Assembly: GCF_029893825.1 (NCBI RefSeq)
Contig: NZ_JARXXV010000002.1
Location: 1 to 64,000 of the forward strand
DNA length: 64,000 bases
DNA from: Aurantimicrobium minutum
Lineage (GTDB): Bacteria; Actinomycetota; Actinomycetes; Actinomycetales; Microbacteriaceae
Direction: 5' to 3'
Shown: positions 9,859 through 18,459 of the stretch, piece after piece
Layout of the letters: every line of letters begins with the position of its first letter
Position numbering within the stretch: position 1 is the first letter of the stretch
Position numbers and translations under genes: made by a program
The notes under the pieces: generated by a model
The model's input: the letters and a program-made list of their open reading frames with translations, nothing else
Told to the model about the DNA's origin: nothing
The model's database searches: none

Positions 9859-11706
9859 ATGTTAGCCGCTATTCGTAGGTCGCTTGGTTTCCTTTCGCGA
9901 CGTGAACGAATTGTTTACTTCACTCTTGTCGCAATTAGGGCACTTTCGGGATTACTTGACGTAGTTGGTATAGCTCTAACAGGTCTACTTGCTGGTTTAG
10001 CTGCAAGTAATTTAGATCCCTCCAAACCGTTGGTCATTCTTGGTTTCACATTGCCACCAGTGAGCGAACAAACACTGCTGGTTTTAGTCATAGTTGTTCT
10101 TGTTGTGTTTGCTGGTAAAGCGGTCATCGCAGTATCACTGGGGAAAGCAATTGCCAATTTCTTGGCTCGAATTGATAGCGAAAAATCTGCAGAAATTGCA
10201 CGCTATCTCTTCACCGGTGATCTCTCACGACTCCAAAGTCTCAATAAGGGTGAAATTTCGTGGGCCGTTATGGGTTCGACCTCGAACGCATTTGCAGGGT
10301 TGCTTTCCAACTTGTCAACCTTTATCGCAGAAGGCCTGCTCTTGCTCTTGGTCGCAAGTACTTTTATCTTGGTTGATCCAGTAGCTGCAGTTTTTGTGTT
10401 TATCTACTTCGGCCTGATTATCCTGTCTATTCAAGTAATCATTAGCAGATTGTTGAAAAAGGCAGGCATAGACGCTGCTGAAGGGAACATGGAAAGTCTG
10501 CTCGTAATTGACGATGTCCTTGGGGCATATCGCGAGATCACAATTTTCAACAAACAGGACTACTTCATCGAGAAATTTAGGCTTGCTAGATCACGCCTTT
10601 CCTATAGTGGAGGCACGCTTAATTTTCTTGCCGGGATGCCCCGATATGTAGTTGAGACAGCATTGATGTTGGGCGTTGTAATCTTCGTTGGGTATCAATT
10701 TGTCACAGGACAATTAGCTTCAGGCTTGGTTACAGTCGGTGTATTCATGACAGGTGGTGTCAGGATCATGGCATCTCTCTTACCTCTTCAAAATGCGGCA
10801 GCCATTGCAAAGAACCAGGTCGAGCAATCTGAAATGGCACAACGACTGCTTTTAGATGCAAGAGAAGCGTCTTTGAAATTGTCAGAACCACAAAGCAGTG
10901 AAGAGGAATCCATCCGAATTGAGGTTGTGAAAACTCAGAATAGTGCCGAGACCAATAAAGCACTGCAAGTTACGCTCAGCAACGTTTATTTCACTTATCC
11001 CGGAGCATCGTCCCCTGCTCTAAAGAACGTCTCTTTGCATATTGATGGTGGTCAACACGTTGCATTTATTGGACCATCTGGTGCTGGTAAAACAACGATT
11101 GTTGACATGATTTTGGGACTCATCGAACCTACAAGTGGCACGGTAGTTGTCGGAAATGATGAACATCTAAGTGGCTCACTTATCGAGCAAGGTTTGGTTT
11201 CCTATGTTCCCCAAAACCCCGGAATCGTCTCTGGTTCAATCGCCGAAAACGTTGCACTTGGGACCCCAGTATCTGAAATAGATGAGAAGAGAGTAGTCAG
11301 CGCCTTAGAGGCAGCAAACATGTCAGATTTTGTACTTTCCTTACCAGAAGGAATTTATTCCTCTGTTGGTAGTCAATCTGATGCTCTCAGTGGTGGGCAG
11401 ATTCAACGTCTAGGACTTGCTAGAGCACTTTACGGTCAGCCAAAGCTGATTGTTTTAGATGAAGCGACTAGCGCTTTAGATGCCAGCTCAGAGGCGTTTA
11501 TTTCTTCTAGCTTGAAAAATTTGGGTAAGGACGTCACAGTCATCGTCATTGCACACCGTCTTTCAACTGTTCAGCATTCAGACACTGTCTATGTTGTTGA
11601 AGATGGAACCATCTCTGCGTCAGGAACATTTATGCACCTCAGGAAGACAGTTCCCATGGTTGCTGAATACGTAAAATTGATGTCTTTCGAGCAGAATCCA
11701 GATTAG
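9859..11706 (+). CDS. ABC exporter (fused permease and ATPase), candidate lipid-linked glycan flippase
   Basis: A 615-residue half-transporter: an N-terminal six-helix permease (about 20-330) and a C-terminal ATPase (about 370-610). The ATPase has Walker A GPSGAGKTT, signature LSGGQIQR, Walker B LIVLDEATSALD and the His switch in VIAHRLST. The type is MsbA/PglK-like. No Wzx, Wzy or Wzm/Wzt genes are visible in the window, so it is the best candidate for exporting the glycan or its lipid-linked precursor; export of another substrate cannot be excluded. ATG start with AGGGA upstream. Its stop overlaps the convergent glycosyltransferase by four bases. Confidence 0.88.
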   Translation: MLAAIRRSLGFLSRRERIVYFTLVAIRALSGLLDVVGIALTGLLAGLAASNLDPSKPLVILGFTLPPVSEQTLLVLVIVVLVVFAGKAVIAVSLGKAIANFLARIDSEKSAEIARYLFTGDLSRLQSLNKGEISWAVMGSTSNAFAGLLSNLSTFIAEGLLLLLVASTFILVDPVAAVFVFIYFGLIILSIQVIISRLLKKAGIDAAEGNMESLLVIDDVLGAYREITIFNKQDYFIEKFRLARSRLSYSGGTLNFLAGMPRYVVETALMLGVVIFVGYQFVTGQLASGLVTVGVFMTGGVRIMASLLPLQNAAAIAKNQVEQSEMAQRLLLDAREASLKLSEPQSSEEESIRIEVVKTQNSAETNKALQVTLSNVYFTYPGASSPALKNVSLHIDGGQHVAFIGPSGAGKTTIVDMILGLIEPTSGTVVVGNDEHLSGSLIEQGLVSYVPQNPGIVSGSIAENVALGTPVSEIDEKRVVSALEAANMSDFVLSLPEGIYSSVGSQSDALSGGQIQRLGLARALYGQPKLIVLDEATSALDASSEAFISSSLKNLGKDVTVIVIAHRLSTVQHSDTVYVVEDGTISASGTFMHLRKTVPMVAEYVKLMSFEQNPD

Positions 11707-12731
11707 TTATTCGGTTTCAATGCGTTCTGTGTAGCAATTGAAATCACATTGACTAAGTTTTTTCTGAGACGACTCAGTGCACCGTGTAAACCATTACCAC
11801 GCTTCTTGATCACTGTTGTGGGCAGGTAAGGGAAAACCTCGTTATCAGTGGAATGAAGCTTGTTGACATACGGTTGGTAAACGCACTTCCTCAATATCTC
11901 GTTCATTTGAGATTTGTATATTATTTGGCTTGAAACAAACCAACTTCCTACAGCACGCAGGCCATGGAAATGGAAAAAAACAAGTGGCTCACCATCAACT
12001 CTAAGAGTCGAATCAGAATGGTTTTGGTCTGAGCTTCCCACAGGAGTCAGCTTCAACTTGTGTCTTCTTGTATTCCAGGGGGCAAGGTTGAATCCAGGAG
12101 AATTGAGGATTTCCACTCCTTTAAAGTCAGGGAACCAATCAAGGTATCCCTGATCGGCATACTTGCCGTCCTCAGGTATGTCGGAACACCACTCAAGTGT
12201 TTTTGATGCATACCAATCCAGAACATTTCGTCCCGCAGCATCATCTTTGAAGCCGACCCAGCCAACGTTAAATCGTCCATATTTTGCTAATTTAGGCACA
12301 ACTGTATCTGGGTATCTGTGTTCAATGATGCCAACAGATCCGTTTCCCATGGCAGAAATAACCAGTTGTGGGTCATCAAAGAAAAAGAGATCCGCATCAA
12401 GATAGATTGCAATTGATCCAGGCGTTGAGTGTTGATTCATGACATAACGAATCAACAGTGGAGTACATGTGAAGTAATACTCCATGCGTGAACGTTGAGT
12501 TTTGAGGGGGAGCAGTTCTGGCTCTACCAGTTCAAGTTCTTCAATGCGCAAGACGAAAACATTTTCAGGAGCATGTTGATCGAGAAACAAGCCTGCTGCG
12601 TCATCAAGAGCTAGAACATAAACCGGAGAATCATCTCCGTGCTCTCGTAATGAAGAAATTAGAGCAAGTCCTCGGCTGAGATAGCCACTATCAAAATAGG
12701 TGCAATAAACGCGAGGAGTTGTTGTTGACAT
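11703..12731 (-). CDS. Putative nucleotide-diphospho-sugar transferase (GT-A)
   Basis: A 342-residue protein beginning with a GT-A Rossmann-type segment (VYCTYFDSGYLSRGLALISSL). YLDADLFFFDD in the middle is a DxD-type metal and nucleotide site, followed by GWVGFKDD, YADQGYLDWFPD and, late, FFHFHGLR, the His usual in GT8-like retaining enzymes. Sugar and acceptor are unknown. It is followed on the same strand, upstream, by the sugar dehydrogenase, five bases apart, so both are probably one transcript. Confidence 0.75.
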   Translation of the reverse strand: MSTTTPRVYCTYFDSGYLSRGLALISSLREHGDDSPVYVLALDDAAGLFLDQHAPENVFVLRIEELELVEPELLPLKTQRSRMEYYFTCTPLLIRYVMNQHSTPGSIAIYLDADLFFFDDPQLVISAMGNGSVGIIEHRYPDTVVPKLAKYGRFNVGWVGFKDDAAGRNVLDWYASKTLEWCSDIPEDGKYADQGYLDWFPDFKGVEILNSPGFNLAPWNTRRHKLKLTPVGSSDQNHSDSTLRVDGEPLVFFHFHGLRAVGSWFVSSQIIYKSQMNEILRKCVYQPYVNKLHSTDNEVFPYLPTTVIKKRGNGLHGALSRLRKNLVNVISIATQNALKPNN

Positions 12732-12736
12732 CTAAC

Positions 12737-14050
12737 TTAAAGTCGCTCGATGTTTGCACCGGTGAATTTGCCGGTGGTGTCGAGTACGACCGTAGAAGAA
12801 GAGGTGATCTCAGAAGCTGCCTCGACGAACTCCCTGTGAGGCTGAACCAGAATGACTACATCAGATTCTTTCAGGGCTTGAGAGATACTTGCCGCCCGTG
12901 GCACATCGACGCCGTTGACGCCCCAGGTTGGCACGTGTGGGTCGAAATAAGCGAGTTCTGCGCCCATATCAAGAAGACGCTGTCCAAGTGGTACAGCAGG
13001 CGATTCACGCTTATCCGAGATGTTTGCCTTATAAGTAACGCCAAGAAGTAAGACTTTAGATCCCTTGACTGCCTTGCTTTGGGTATTCAGGAGATCTTGC
13101 ACACGGCGAGCAACATAAGGGGGCATGCTGTGATTGATCTCTTCGGCGAGCTCGACAAAGCGGAAAGGCCGCTCTAGCTCTGCCCGAACTTTGTAAGCCA
13201 AGTAATTGGGATCAATAGGAATGCAATGTCCTCCGACGCCAGCACTGGGGGAGAAGGACTGGAAACCGAAAGGCTTGGTTTTGGCGAGTTCTACGACATT
13301 CCAGATATCAATATCCATGGCGTGAGCAAACTGAGCCATTTCATTGACCAGAGCAATGTTGATGTGGCGGTAGGTGTTTTCGAGAAGTTTCGCTGTTTCT
13401 GCCTCGCGGGTGCCCTTTGCGCGCACAACTGTTTCAATGAATTGCTCGTAGAAAGCAACAGCTTTGTCGCCACAAACTTCTGTAACTCCGCCGACAATCT
13501 TTGGAGTGTTCTTGATTCCATAAGTTGGATTACCAGGATCAATGCGCTCAGGGGAGAAGGCGAGGTAAATTTCCTTGCCGACCTTGCGGCCAGTTTCTTC
13601 AAGCAAGGGCTTCAGAATTTCTTCGGTGGTACCTGGGTAAGTTGTCGACTCAAGTACAACAGTGAGGCCATCGTGGGCGAACTGTGCAATGTCTCGAGAA
13701 GCCCCCATAACAGCTTTGAGATCCGGCTGTCCGCTGGAATCAAGCGGGGTGGGAACGCAGATGACAACCACATCTGTCTCAGCGATGCACTCAGGGTTGG
13801 TTGTCGCTGTGAAGCCATTTCCCAGAAGCTCAGCAATGTCTGCCGAGCTGAGGTCATCGATGTGGCTAACGCCTGAGTTGAGCCCGTTCACGATAGATTC
13901 ATTGCGGTCTAACCCCACAACAGAAATCCCTGACTCAGCAGCGGCAACAGCTAATGGCAGACCTACATAGCCCAACCCGACGATGACAGCTTTCAATCCC
14001 TTATCCTTAGGTAAGTCACGGATAACTGAACGAATTCCTCGCTCAAACAC
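12737..14050 (-). CDS. UDP-N-acetyl-D-hexosamine 6-dehydrogenase (WecC/TviB-type nucleotide sugar dehydrogenase)
   Basis: An enzyme of about 437 residues oxidising C6 of a UDP-HexNAc (ManNAc or GlcNAc) to a uronic acid with NAD. VGLGYVGLPLAV is the N-terminal NAD site, SPERIDPGN and KLLENTYRHINIALVNE the central blocks, and GVGGHCIPIDP holds the catalytic Cys. The WecC/TviB-type sequence argues against UDP-glucose dehydrogenase. GTG at 14050 is chosen because TAAGG lies five bases upstream; a GTG at 14098 would overlap the divergent neighbour and has no ribosome binding site. It implies a HexNAcA residue in the glycan. Confidence 0.88.
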   Translation of the reverse strand: MFERGIRSVIRDLPKDKGLKAVIVGLGYVGLPLAVAAAESGISVVGLDRNESIVNGLNSGVSHIDDLSSADIAELLGNGFTATTNPECIAETDVVVICVPTPLDSSGQPDLKAVMGASRDIAQFAHDGLTVVLESTTYPGTTEEILKPLLEETGRKVGKEIYLAFSPERIDPGNPTYGIKNTPKIVGGVTEVCGDKAVAFYEQFIETVVRAKGTREAETAKLLENTYRHINIALVNEMAQFAHAMDIDIWNVVELAKTKPFGFQSFSPSAGVGGHCIPIDPNYLAYKVRAELERPFRFVELAEEINHSMPPYVARRVQDLLNTQSKAVKGSKVLLLGVTYKANISDKRESPAVPLGQRLLDMGAELAYFDPHVPTWGVNGVDVPRAASISQALKESDVVILVQPHREFVEAASEITSSSTVVLDTTGKFTGANIERL

Positions 14051-14085
14051 CGCGACCTTAATTCTATCCAGCTGGAGTTCTTCTC

Positions 14086-15030
14086 GTGCGTGATACACCG
14101 GTCGTCGTGATTGCCTACAACAGGCCCGACAAGGTCAGAAGACTCATCTCTCGGCTTGAGCAGTTACAACCCACGAACATCATTTTTGCTGTCGATGGAC
14201 CTAAGCCTGGTAAGCCTGCTGACGTTGCGAAGGTTGCGGAAGTTCAATCTTTAGTCAATAACTTCACCTGGACAGACAAAGTTGAGACCAGATTCCGTCC
14301 AACGAACTTAGGTCTCCGTGCGGCAGTCACTGATGTAGTAAGCCATGCTGTTTCAGTTCATGGGCAGGCAATCATCATTGAAGAAGACACTCTTCCTGGC
14401 AAGAATTGGTTCCCATACGCCGAAGAAATGTTGACTCGATATCGGAGTGAATCTTCCATCGAGCATATTTCTGGCTACAACCTAGTACCAGAAAAATTCC
14501 AGACCCTGCATGGGCGAGGTAGCCGTCTGAGCAGATATCCCGAATCCATTGCCTGGGCAACCTGGGACCGCGCTTGGGAAAAGTTTGATGGTTCCCTTGA
14601 TTGGGCGTTGAATGCCTCCACTTCTGAACTAGCCAAAATAGTTGGCTCTACTGCAGGTGCAATTCGCTGGAAACAGAATTTTGCTGATGCCGAGGCGAAC
14701 AGAATTTCTACTTGGGCGTATAGATGGATTGCAAGCATGTGGTCAAGAGACTCATTCGTTCTCTCGCCCAACCAAAATCTCGTTACCTATGCGGGATATG
14801 ACGAGGGCACTAATTCACTTATGAAAGCACCTTGGTCTGAATTAGATCTATTCGAAGGTCCCATAGGTAATGTTCTGGAGACTAATCCAGTTCTTGACGA
14901 AAGTGCAGATAAATGGGTGGGGGAAAAGGTTTTTGCCGAGACGCCATTTGGAGTTGCACGGGGCCTAGCAATCACTGCTGCTTTAGAACTGAGGAAACAG
15001 AATCGCGCCAGAAAAGCAAAAAGGAAGTAG
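14086..15030 (+). CDS. Glycosyltransferase family 2-like protein
   Basis: A 314-residue protein. PVVVIAYNRPDKVRRL at the start and IIEEDTLPGKNWF near residue 95 form the nucleotide and metal site (EED in place of DxD). PESIAWATWDRAWEKFD further on is typical of short sugar transferases found in O-antigen or capsule loci. GTG 14086 has GGAG eight bases upstream. It is convergent with the capsule-type transferase at 15039 and divergent from the sugar dehydrogenase, with only about 35 bases shared upstream. Donor and acceptor are unknown. Confidence 0.75.
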   Translation: MRDTPVVVIAYNRPDKVRRLISRLEQLQPTNIIFAVDGPKPGKPADVAKVAEVQSLVNNFTWTDKVETRFRPTNLGLRAAVTDVVSHAVSVHGQAIIIEEDTLPGKNWFPYAEEMLTRYRSESSIEHISGYNLVPEKFQTLHGRGSRLSRYPESIAWATWDRAWEKFDGSLDWALNASTSELAKIVGSTAGAIRWKQNFADAEANRISTWAYRWIASMWSRDSFVLSPNQNLVTYAGYDEGTNSLMKAPWSELDLFEGPIGNVLETNPVLDESADKWVGEKVFAETPFGVARGLAITAALELRKQNRARKAKRK

Positions 15031-15038
15031 TTCTTCAC

Positions 15039-16835
15039 TCAGAGGCTTCCTAGTTGTTTACTTATTGCTGCCCTTATTTTTGCTGCTAGTGAATTCTCTG
15101 CTGAAATATCTTTCCAAATCCCGTTGCAAAGATTATTCAAATACTTCTCGAGCAATTCAGTCTCATTCGTAAAAGAGTTCTGTCTTGTTGGCCAAGCGCT
15201 AGATTCTGCGACACTTCCACGGCCGTTAGAAATGACATCAAAAAAGACGTTTTTGCTCAGCTGTGATGAAGATCTTCCTCGTAAGGCTAAGCGTTCCCTA
15301 ATTAGGGGCCCGAAAGTGATAACGAGAAATACCATTTTTCTCCATAACCACAGTTTGAAACCAGGTTTCTTGGGGCGTATGGCGATTGGTTTTGCACTGA
15401 CAGATTCTGAAAAATCAACAGCAATACGGCTGAATAAGTAGGCATACCAGCGGAAAGATGCCCTCACGTTTTCGATTGACCAACCCTCTCGCAATGCATC
15501 ATCAAGTTTGAGAGTGTATTCCTGAGCTGATGAACCAATTCTGTTGATTTCACTGGGGTATGTAAAAAAATCTTTATTTGCGGGTGAAACTACAGGGAGA
15601 CCAAATGCTGCTAGTTCTGCTCCTACAGATGATCTGTAACCGAGCACCACATCAAGAATTTGCATGAGGTCATAAAGACTGACGTTGTCAGAAGGTAAAT
15701 TCACAACAATGTTGGATGGCGCCTCTTCGAGAAGCTCCATAACCCGAGCAACAACCGGTGCGGTCACATTTTCACGCTTGTTTGGATACATTCGGGGGTG
15801 AAGTCTGAGAATAAATTTCACCTCAGGTCGCTGTTTCGCATATTCAAAAACAAACCTGATCCAAGCAAACTGATCTTCGAAAAGATTCGGTAACTGTGAA
15901 GTGTCGGGAAGCAGGTCCGCTAATTGTGCGGCGTTGAGTTCATCTTCGCTCGACATGGGGATCAGCGCTACTTTGGCATCTTGAGGAATACCAAATCTAT
16001 CCCGGAGCAGTCTTGGGTCACTTGCCTCAAAGGCGCTCGAGTAAGCAAATGCGCTGCTACCTTCCAACAGGCCATCGAAGTGTGAAGCAACGAGATTTAC
16101 TTCTTCCTCTCCAATGGGTGCCTGCTGGTATGTCTTCCAACTTTCTGAATGGAACAGTTGAAATTGGGTTTGACTTTCCTTGAACATCGTCATCGTTTCT
16201 CCACGATGAGTGATGTGACCGCCACCTTGGAGGCTGTATGTAGGTATTCCACGCGCTTCTGCGACTGCTAGGAAAGCATGGTTTACTCCGTAGAGCCGGT
16301 TGTAAGTAAGCACATAGTCAGGATTTTCTGCATCAAGTATTTTCTCGGCGGAAAGTAGTGTGAGCGTGCTGTTACGAAGTTGGTTGAGGTAAACATCAAA
16401 CAACTCAGGAGGAACATTAGTCCCCATTATTTTGTAATTAAGTAAGAATTCGTAAGCCGCATACCTGCCAATAGGGACGTTATTGAGCATGAGTTCCGGC
16501 CAGTTTTCGAGACTGGCCGAATCAATCAAAGCTTGAGTGATTGTGTAGTCACGTTCGTCAAGAAAATCCTCGATTATCAGGTTTCTGAACCCAAAATCTT
16601 TATCTAGAAGATTTCTGCGTTTGATGCATGCTCCGCAGACTTGTTTTTTCTTTTTTTCAGCATCGGCAGCAGTTAGCCCTGCCGCAGACATTGCAACGCA
16701 ATAGCTGTTGTAAAGGCCGGCGCACCTAACAGTAACGATCTCTATGCCGTTTTCTTTAAGCCCCTCGGCGACTAGTCCTTCGGGAAAAGAGTGTTCCCAG
16801 ATATTGGCGAACGGGGAAAAGAAAAGAGCTTTCAC
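15039..16835 (-). CDS. Large capsule-type glycosyltransferase (GT-B, Kdo/nonulosonate or CDP-polyol transferase-like)
   Basis: About 598 residues. The start MKALFFSPFANIWEHSFPE (GTG 16835) is natural; an in-frame GTG at 16853 adds six residues. The N-terminal 75 residues carry five Cys, including CGAC, an unusual possible metal site. The C-terminal half has ALIPMSSEDE, an RLHPRMYPNK motif and a DVVLGYRSSVGAELAAFG block. The R-x-HP and gly-ser-E pattern recalls the KpsS/KpsC and CDP-glycerol transferase superfamily. Because it lies beside the pse genes it is a candidate pseudaminic acid transferase. That is inference; no activity can be read directly. Confidence 0.65.
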   Translation of the reverse strand: MKALFFSPFANIWEHSFPEGLVAEGLKENGIEIVTVRCAGLYNSYCVAMSAAGLTAADAEKKKKQVCGACIKRRNLLDKDFGFRNLIIEDFLDERDYTITQALIDSASLENWPELMLNNVPIGRYAAYEFLLNYKIMGTNVPPELFDVYLNQLRNSTLTLLSAEKILDAENPDYVLTYNRLYGVNHAFLAVAEARGIPTYSLQGGGHITHRGETMTMFKESQTQFQLFHSESWKTYQQAPIGEEEVNLVASHFDGLLEGSSAFAYSSAFEASDPRLLRDRFGIPQDAKVALIPMSSEDELNAAQLADLLPDTSQLPNLFEDQFAWIRFVFEYAKQRPEVKFILRLHPRMYPNKRENVTAPVVARVMELLEEAPSNIVVNLPSDNVSLYDLMQILDVVLGYRSSVGAELAAFGLPVVSPANKDFFTYPSEINRIGSSAQEYTLKLDDALREGWSIENVRASFRWYAYLFSRIAVDFSESVSAKPIAIRPKKPGFKLWLWRKMVFLVITFGPLIRERLALRGRSSSQLSKNVFFDVISNGRGSVAESSAWPTRQNSFTNETELLEKYLNNLCNGIWKDISAENSLAAKIRAAISKQLGSL

Positions 16836-16930
16836 GAGTCGCAAAGCTATCACAAGAGTGTGCGTCAGCTCAGTTGTTACACCGTGCGTTACAGTCTCTA
16901 GAAGTGGTGTGAGTGCAGATTTGAGGAACA

Positions 16931-17398
16931 GTGGTAATTAGAAGTGCTGGAATTGAGGACTCTCGTTATTTATTCGAATGGCGGAATGACCCAACCACAA
17001 GAAACGCTTCACTAAATACTGACGAAATTCATTGGGAAGAGCACCAAAAGTGGTACCTCTCGGTTCTCAAGAACCCACAAGTTGTTATTTATATTGCAGA
17101 AGACATACCTGCAGAGTCCTCACCGCTTGGAATGTGCAGATTCAACATCTCCGAAGAGAGAGAGTCTGCTGAAGTAAGTATCAACCTCAACCCAGAACAT
17201 CGCGGTAAGGGCCTTGCTCAATCGATACTTCATGATGCAATCGAGGTGTTTACCACTGAACACCCTCGGGTAATTGATTTAACAGCAACAATTCGGGAGG
17301 AAAACCTCCCCAGCATGAAGATTTTTGTTTCTGAGAACTTTGTTCCTCAACACTCACAAGATGGTGTTGTTCAGTTAAAGCTGAATCTGAAAGATTAG
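16931..17398 (+). CDS. GNAT N-acetyltransferase, PseH candidate
   Basis: A 155-residue GNAT fold protein. IRSAGIEDSRYLFEWRND at the start and NTDEIHWEEHQKWY next match the pattern of PseH and related sugar N-acetyltransferases. The acetyl-CoA loop reads NPEHRGKGLAQ at about 88-98. PseH acetylates the C4 amine of the PseC product. GTG 16931 follows GAGGA closely. The gene is convergent with pseI (four-base overlap) and about 3.7 kb from pseG. A second GNAT at 21667 competes for the PseH role, but this one resembles PseH more in its N-terminus. Confidence 0.7.
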   Translation: MVIRSAGIEDSRYLFEWRNDPTTRNASLNTDEIHWEEHQKWYLSVLKNPQVVIYIAEDIPAESSPLGMCRFNISEERESAEVSINLNPEHRGKGLAQSILHDAIEVFTTEHPRVIDLTATIREENLPSMKIFVSENFVPQHSQDGVVQLKLNLKD

Positions 17399-18429
17399 AA
17401 CAAATCCCAGCTCACTGGAGTACCTGCGGGTGAGTCTGCAGAAAATGTTCGACCCATCACCCGATCAATATCCTTGGGCGGCAGCCCGCCACCAGGCCTC
17501 ACTGACCTTACATTTGAGTGAGTGGCGACATCGCCTGCTTTGACATCTTGAGAGACATAGAGTGAAGGTCGCAAGCGAAGAGATTCATTCTCAGCTGACG
17601 TCGCCCAAGCATCAGCAGACCCTAGAGCGCGAACTGCCATGTCACATGCCTCAACAAGTTGAGCAAGCTCTGCAGGTTCTAGCGAGAAAGCACTGTCAAC
17701 ACCGCCATCGGCGCGGCGGAGTGTGACGTGTTTTTCGATGACTGAAGCTCCCAGGGCGGCAGCTGTCACAGAAACACCTAGGCCCATGGTGTGGTCAGAA
17801 AGTCCAACCTTGGTTCCAAACATCTGAGCCATTGCAGGCATTCGGAGAAGATTCGCGTCGTCAGGCTGAGCAGGATACGAGCTTGTGCATGCCAGAAGAG
17901 TGAGGTCTGTGCATCCGCCCGAACGAGCTGCAGCGACTGCTTCTGCTACTTCAGCAATCGAACCAGTTCCCACGGAAAGAATCATGGGTTTACCCGTCTG
18001 GGCAACTTGCTTAATGAGAGGCAAGTCAACGATTTCCAAAGAAGCAATTTTGTAGACGGGAACATCAAATGTTTCCAGGAAGTCCACAGCTGTCTCATCA
18101 AATGGAGTGCTGAATGCGATCATCCCTAGATCGTTTGCGAGGGAAAAGATAGGTTCGTGCCATTCCCAAGGGGTGTGAGCTTCTTCGTAGAGGTCATAGA
18201 GCTTGCGTGAACCCCAGAGCTCGTGGCCGTCACTAATTCGGAATGCAGGAGTATCCACGTTCAGAGTGATGGTGTCCGCGGTGTAGGTCTGAATCTTGAC
18301 CGCGTGCGCACCTGTATCGGCGATAGCCCGAACGATGTCGAGAGCTCGGGGAAGAGAACCGTTGTGGTTGCCGGAAATTTCAGCAACAATCATCGGTCCC
18401 TTTTCTGGGCCGAGGGGGAGCTTACTCAC
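17395..18429 (-). CDS. pseI: Pseudaminic acid synthase
   Basis: A 344-residue NeuB-family enzyme that condenses a 2,4-diacetamido-trideoxyhexose with phosphoenolpyruvate. The TIM-barrel part carries EISGNHNGS at about 18-26, KIQTYT, STPFD and SDHTMG. VDSAFSLEP and the SAF-like C-terminal domain (SLYVSQDVKAGD... RPGGGLPP) point to PseI rather than NeuB or LegI. GTG 18429 has AGGAG seven bases upstream. It is last in a pseB-pseC-pseI transcript on the minus strand; the gap from pseC is about 30 bases. Confidence 0.92.
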   Translation of the reverse strand: MSKLPLGPEKGPMIVAEISGNHNGSLPRALDIVRAIADTGAHAVKIQTYTADTITLNVDTPAFRISDGHELWGSRKLYDLYEEAHTPWEWHEPIFSLANDLGMIAFSTPFDETAVDFLETFDVPVYKIASLEIVDLPLIKQVAQTGKPMILSVGTGSIAEVAEAVAAARSGGCTDLTLLACTSSYPAQPDDANLLRMPAMAQMFGTKVGLSDHTMGLGVSVTAAALGASVIEKHVTLRRADGGVDSAFSLEPAELAQLVEACDMAVRALGSADAWATSAENESLRLRPSLYVSQDVKAGDVATHSNVRSVRPGGGLPPKDIDRVMGRTFSADSPAGTPVSWDLF

Positions 18430-18459
18430 GGTGATTCTCCTAGAGATTGGGGGAAAGAA

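Noticed and set aside
13226-13876. 216-residue plus-strand frame opposite the sugar dehydrogenase
   Set aside because: Antisense to a gene with full catalytic motifs; no domain seen.
12737-14050. Reading the sugar dehydrogenase as UDP-glucose dehydrogenase
   Set aside because: The GVGGHCIPIDP and SPERIDPGN wording fits the WecC/TviB HexNAc group better than Ugd.
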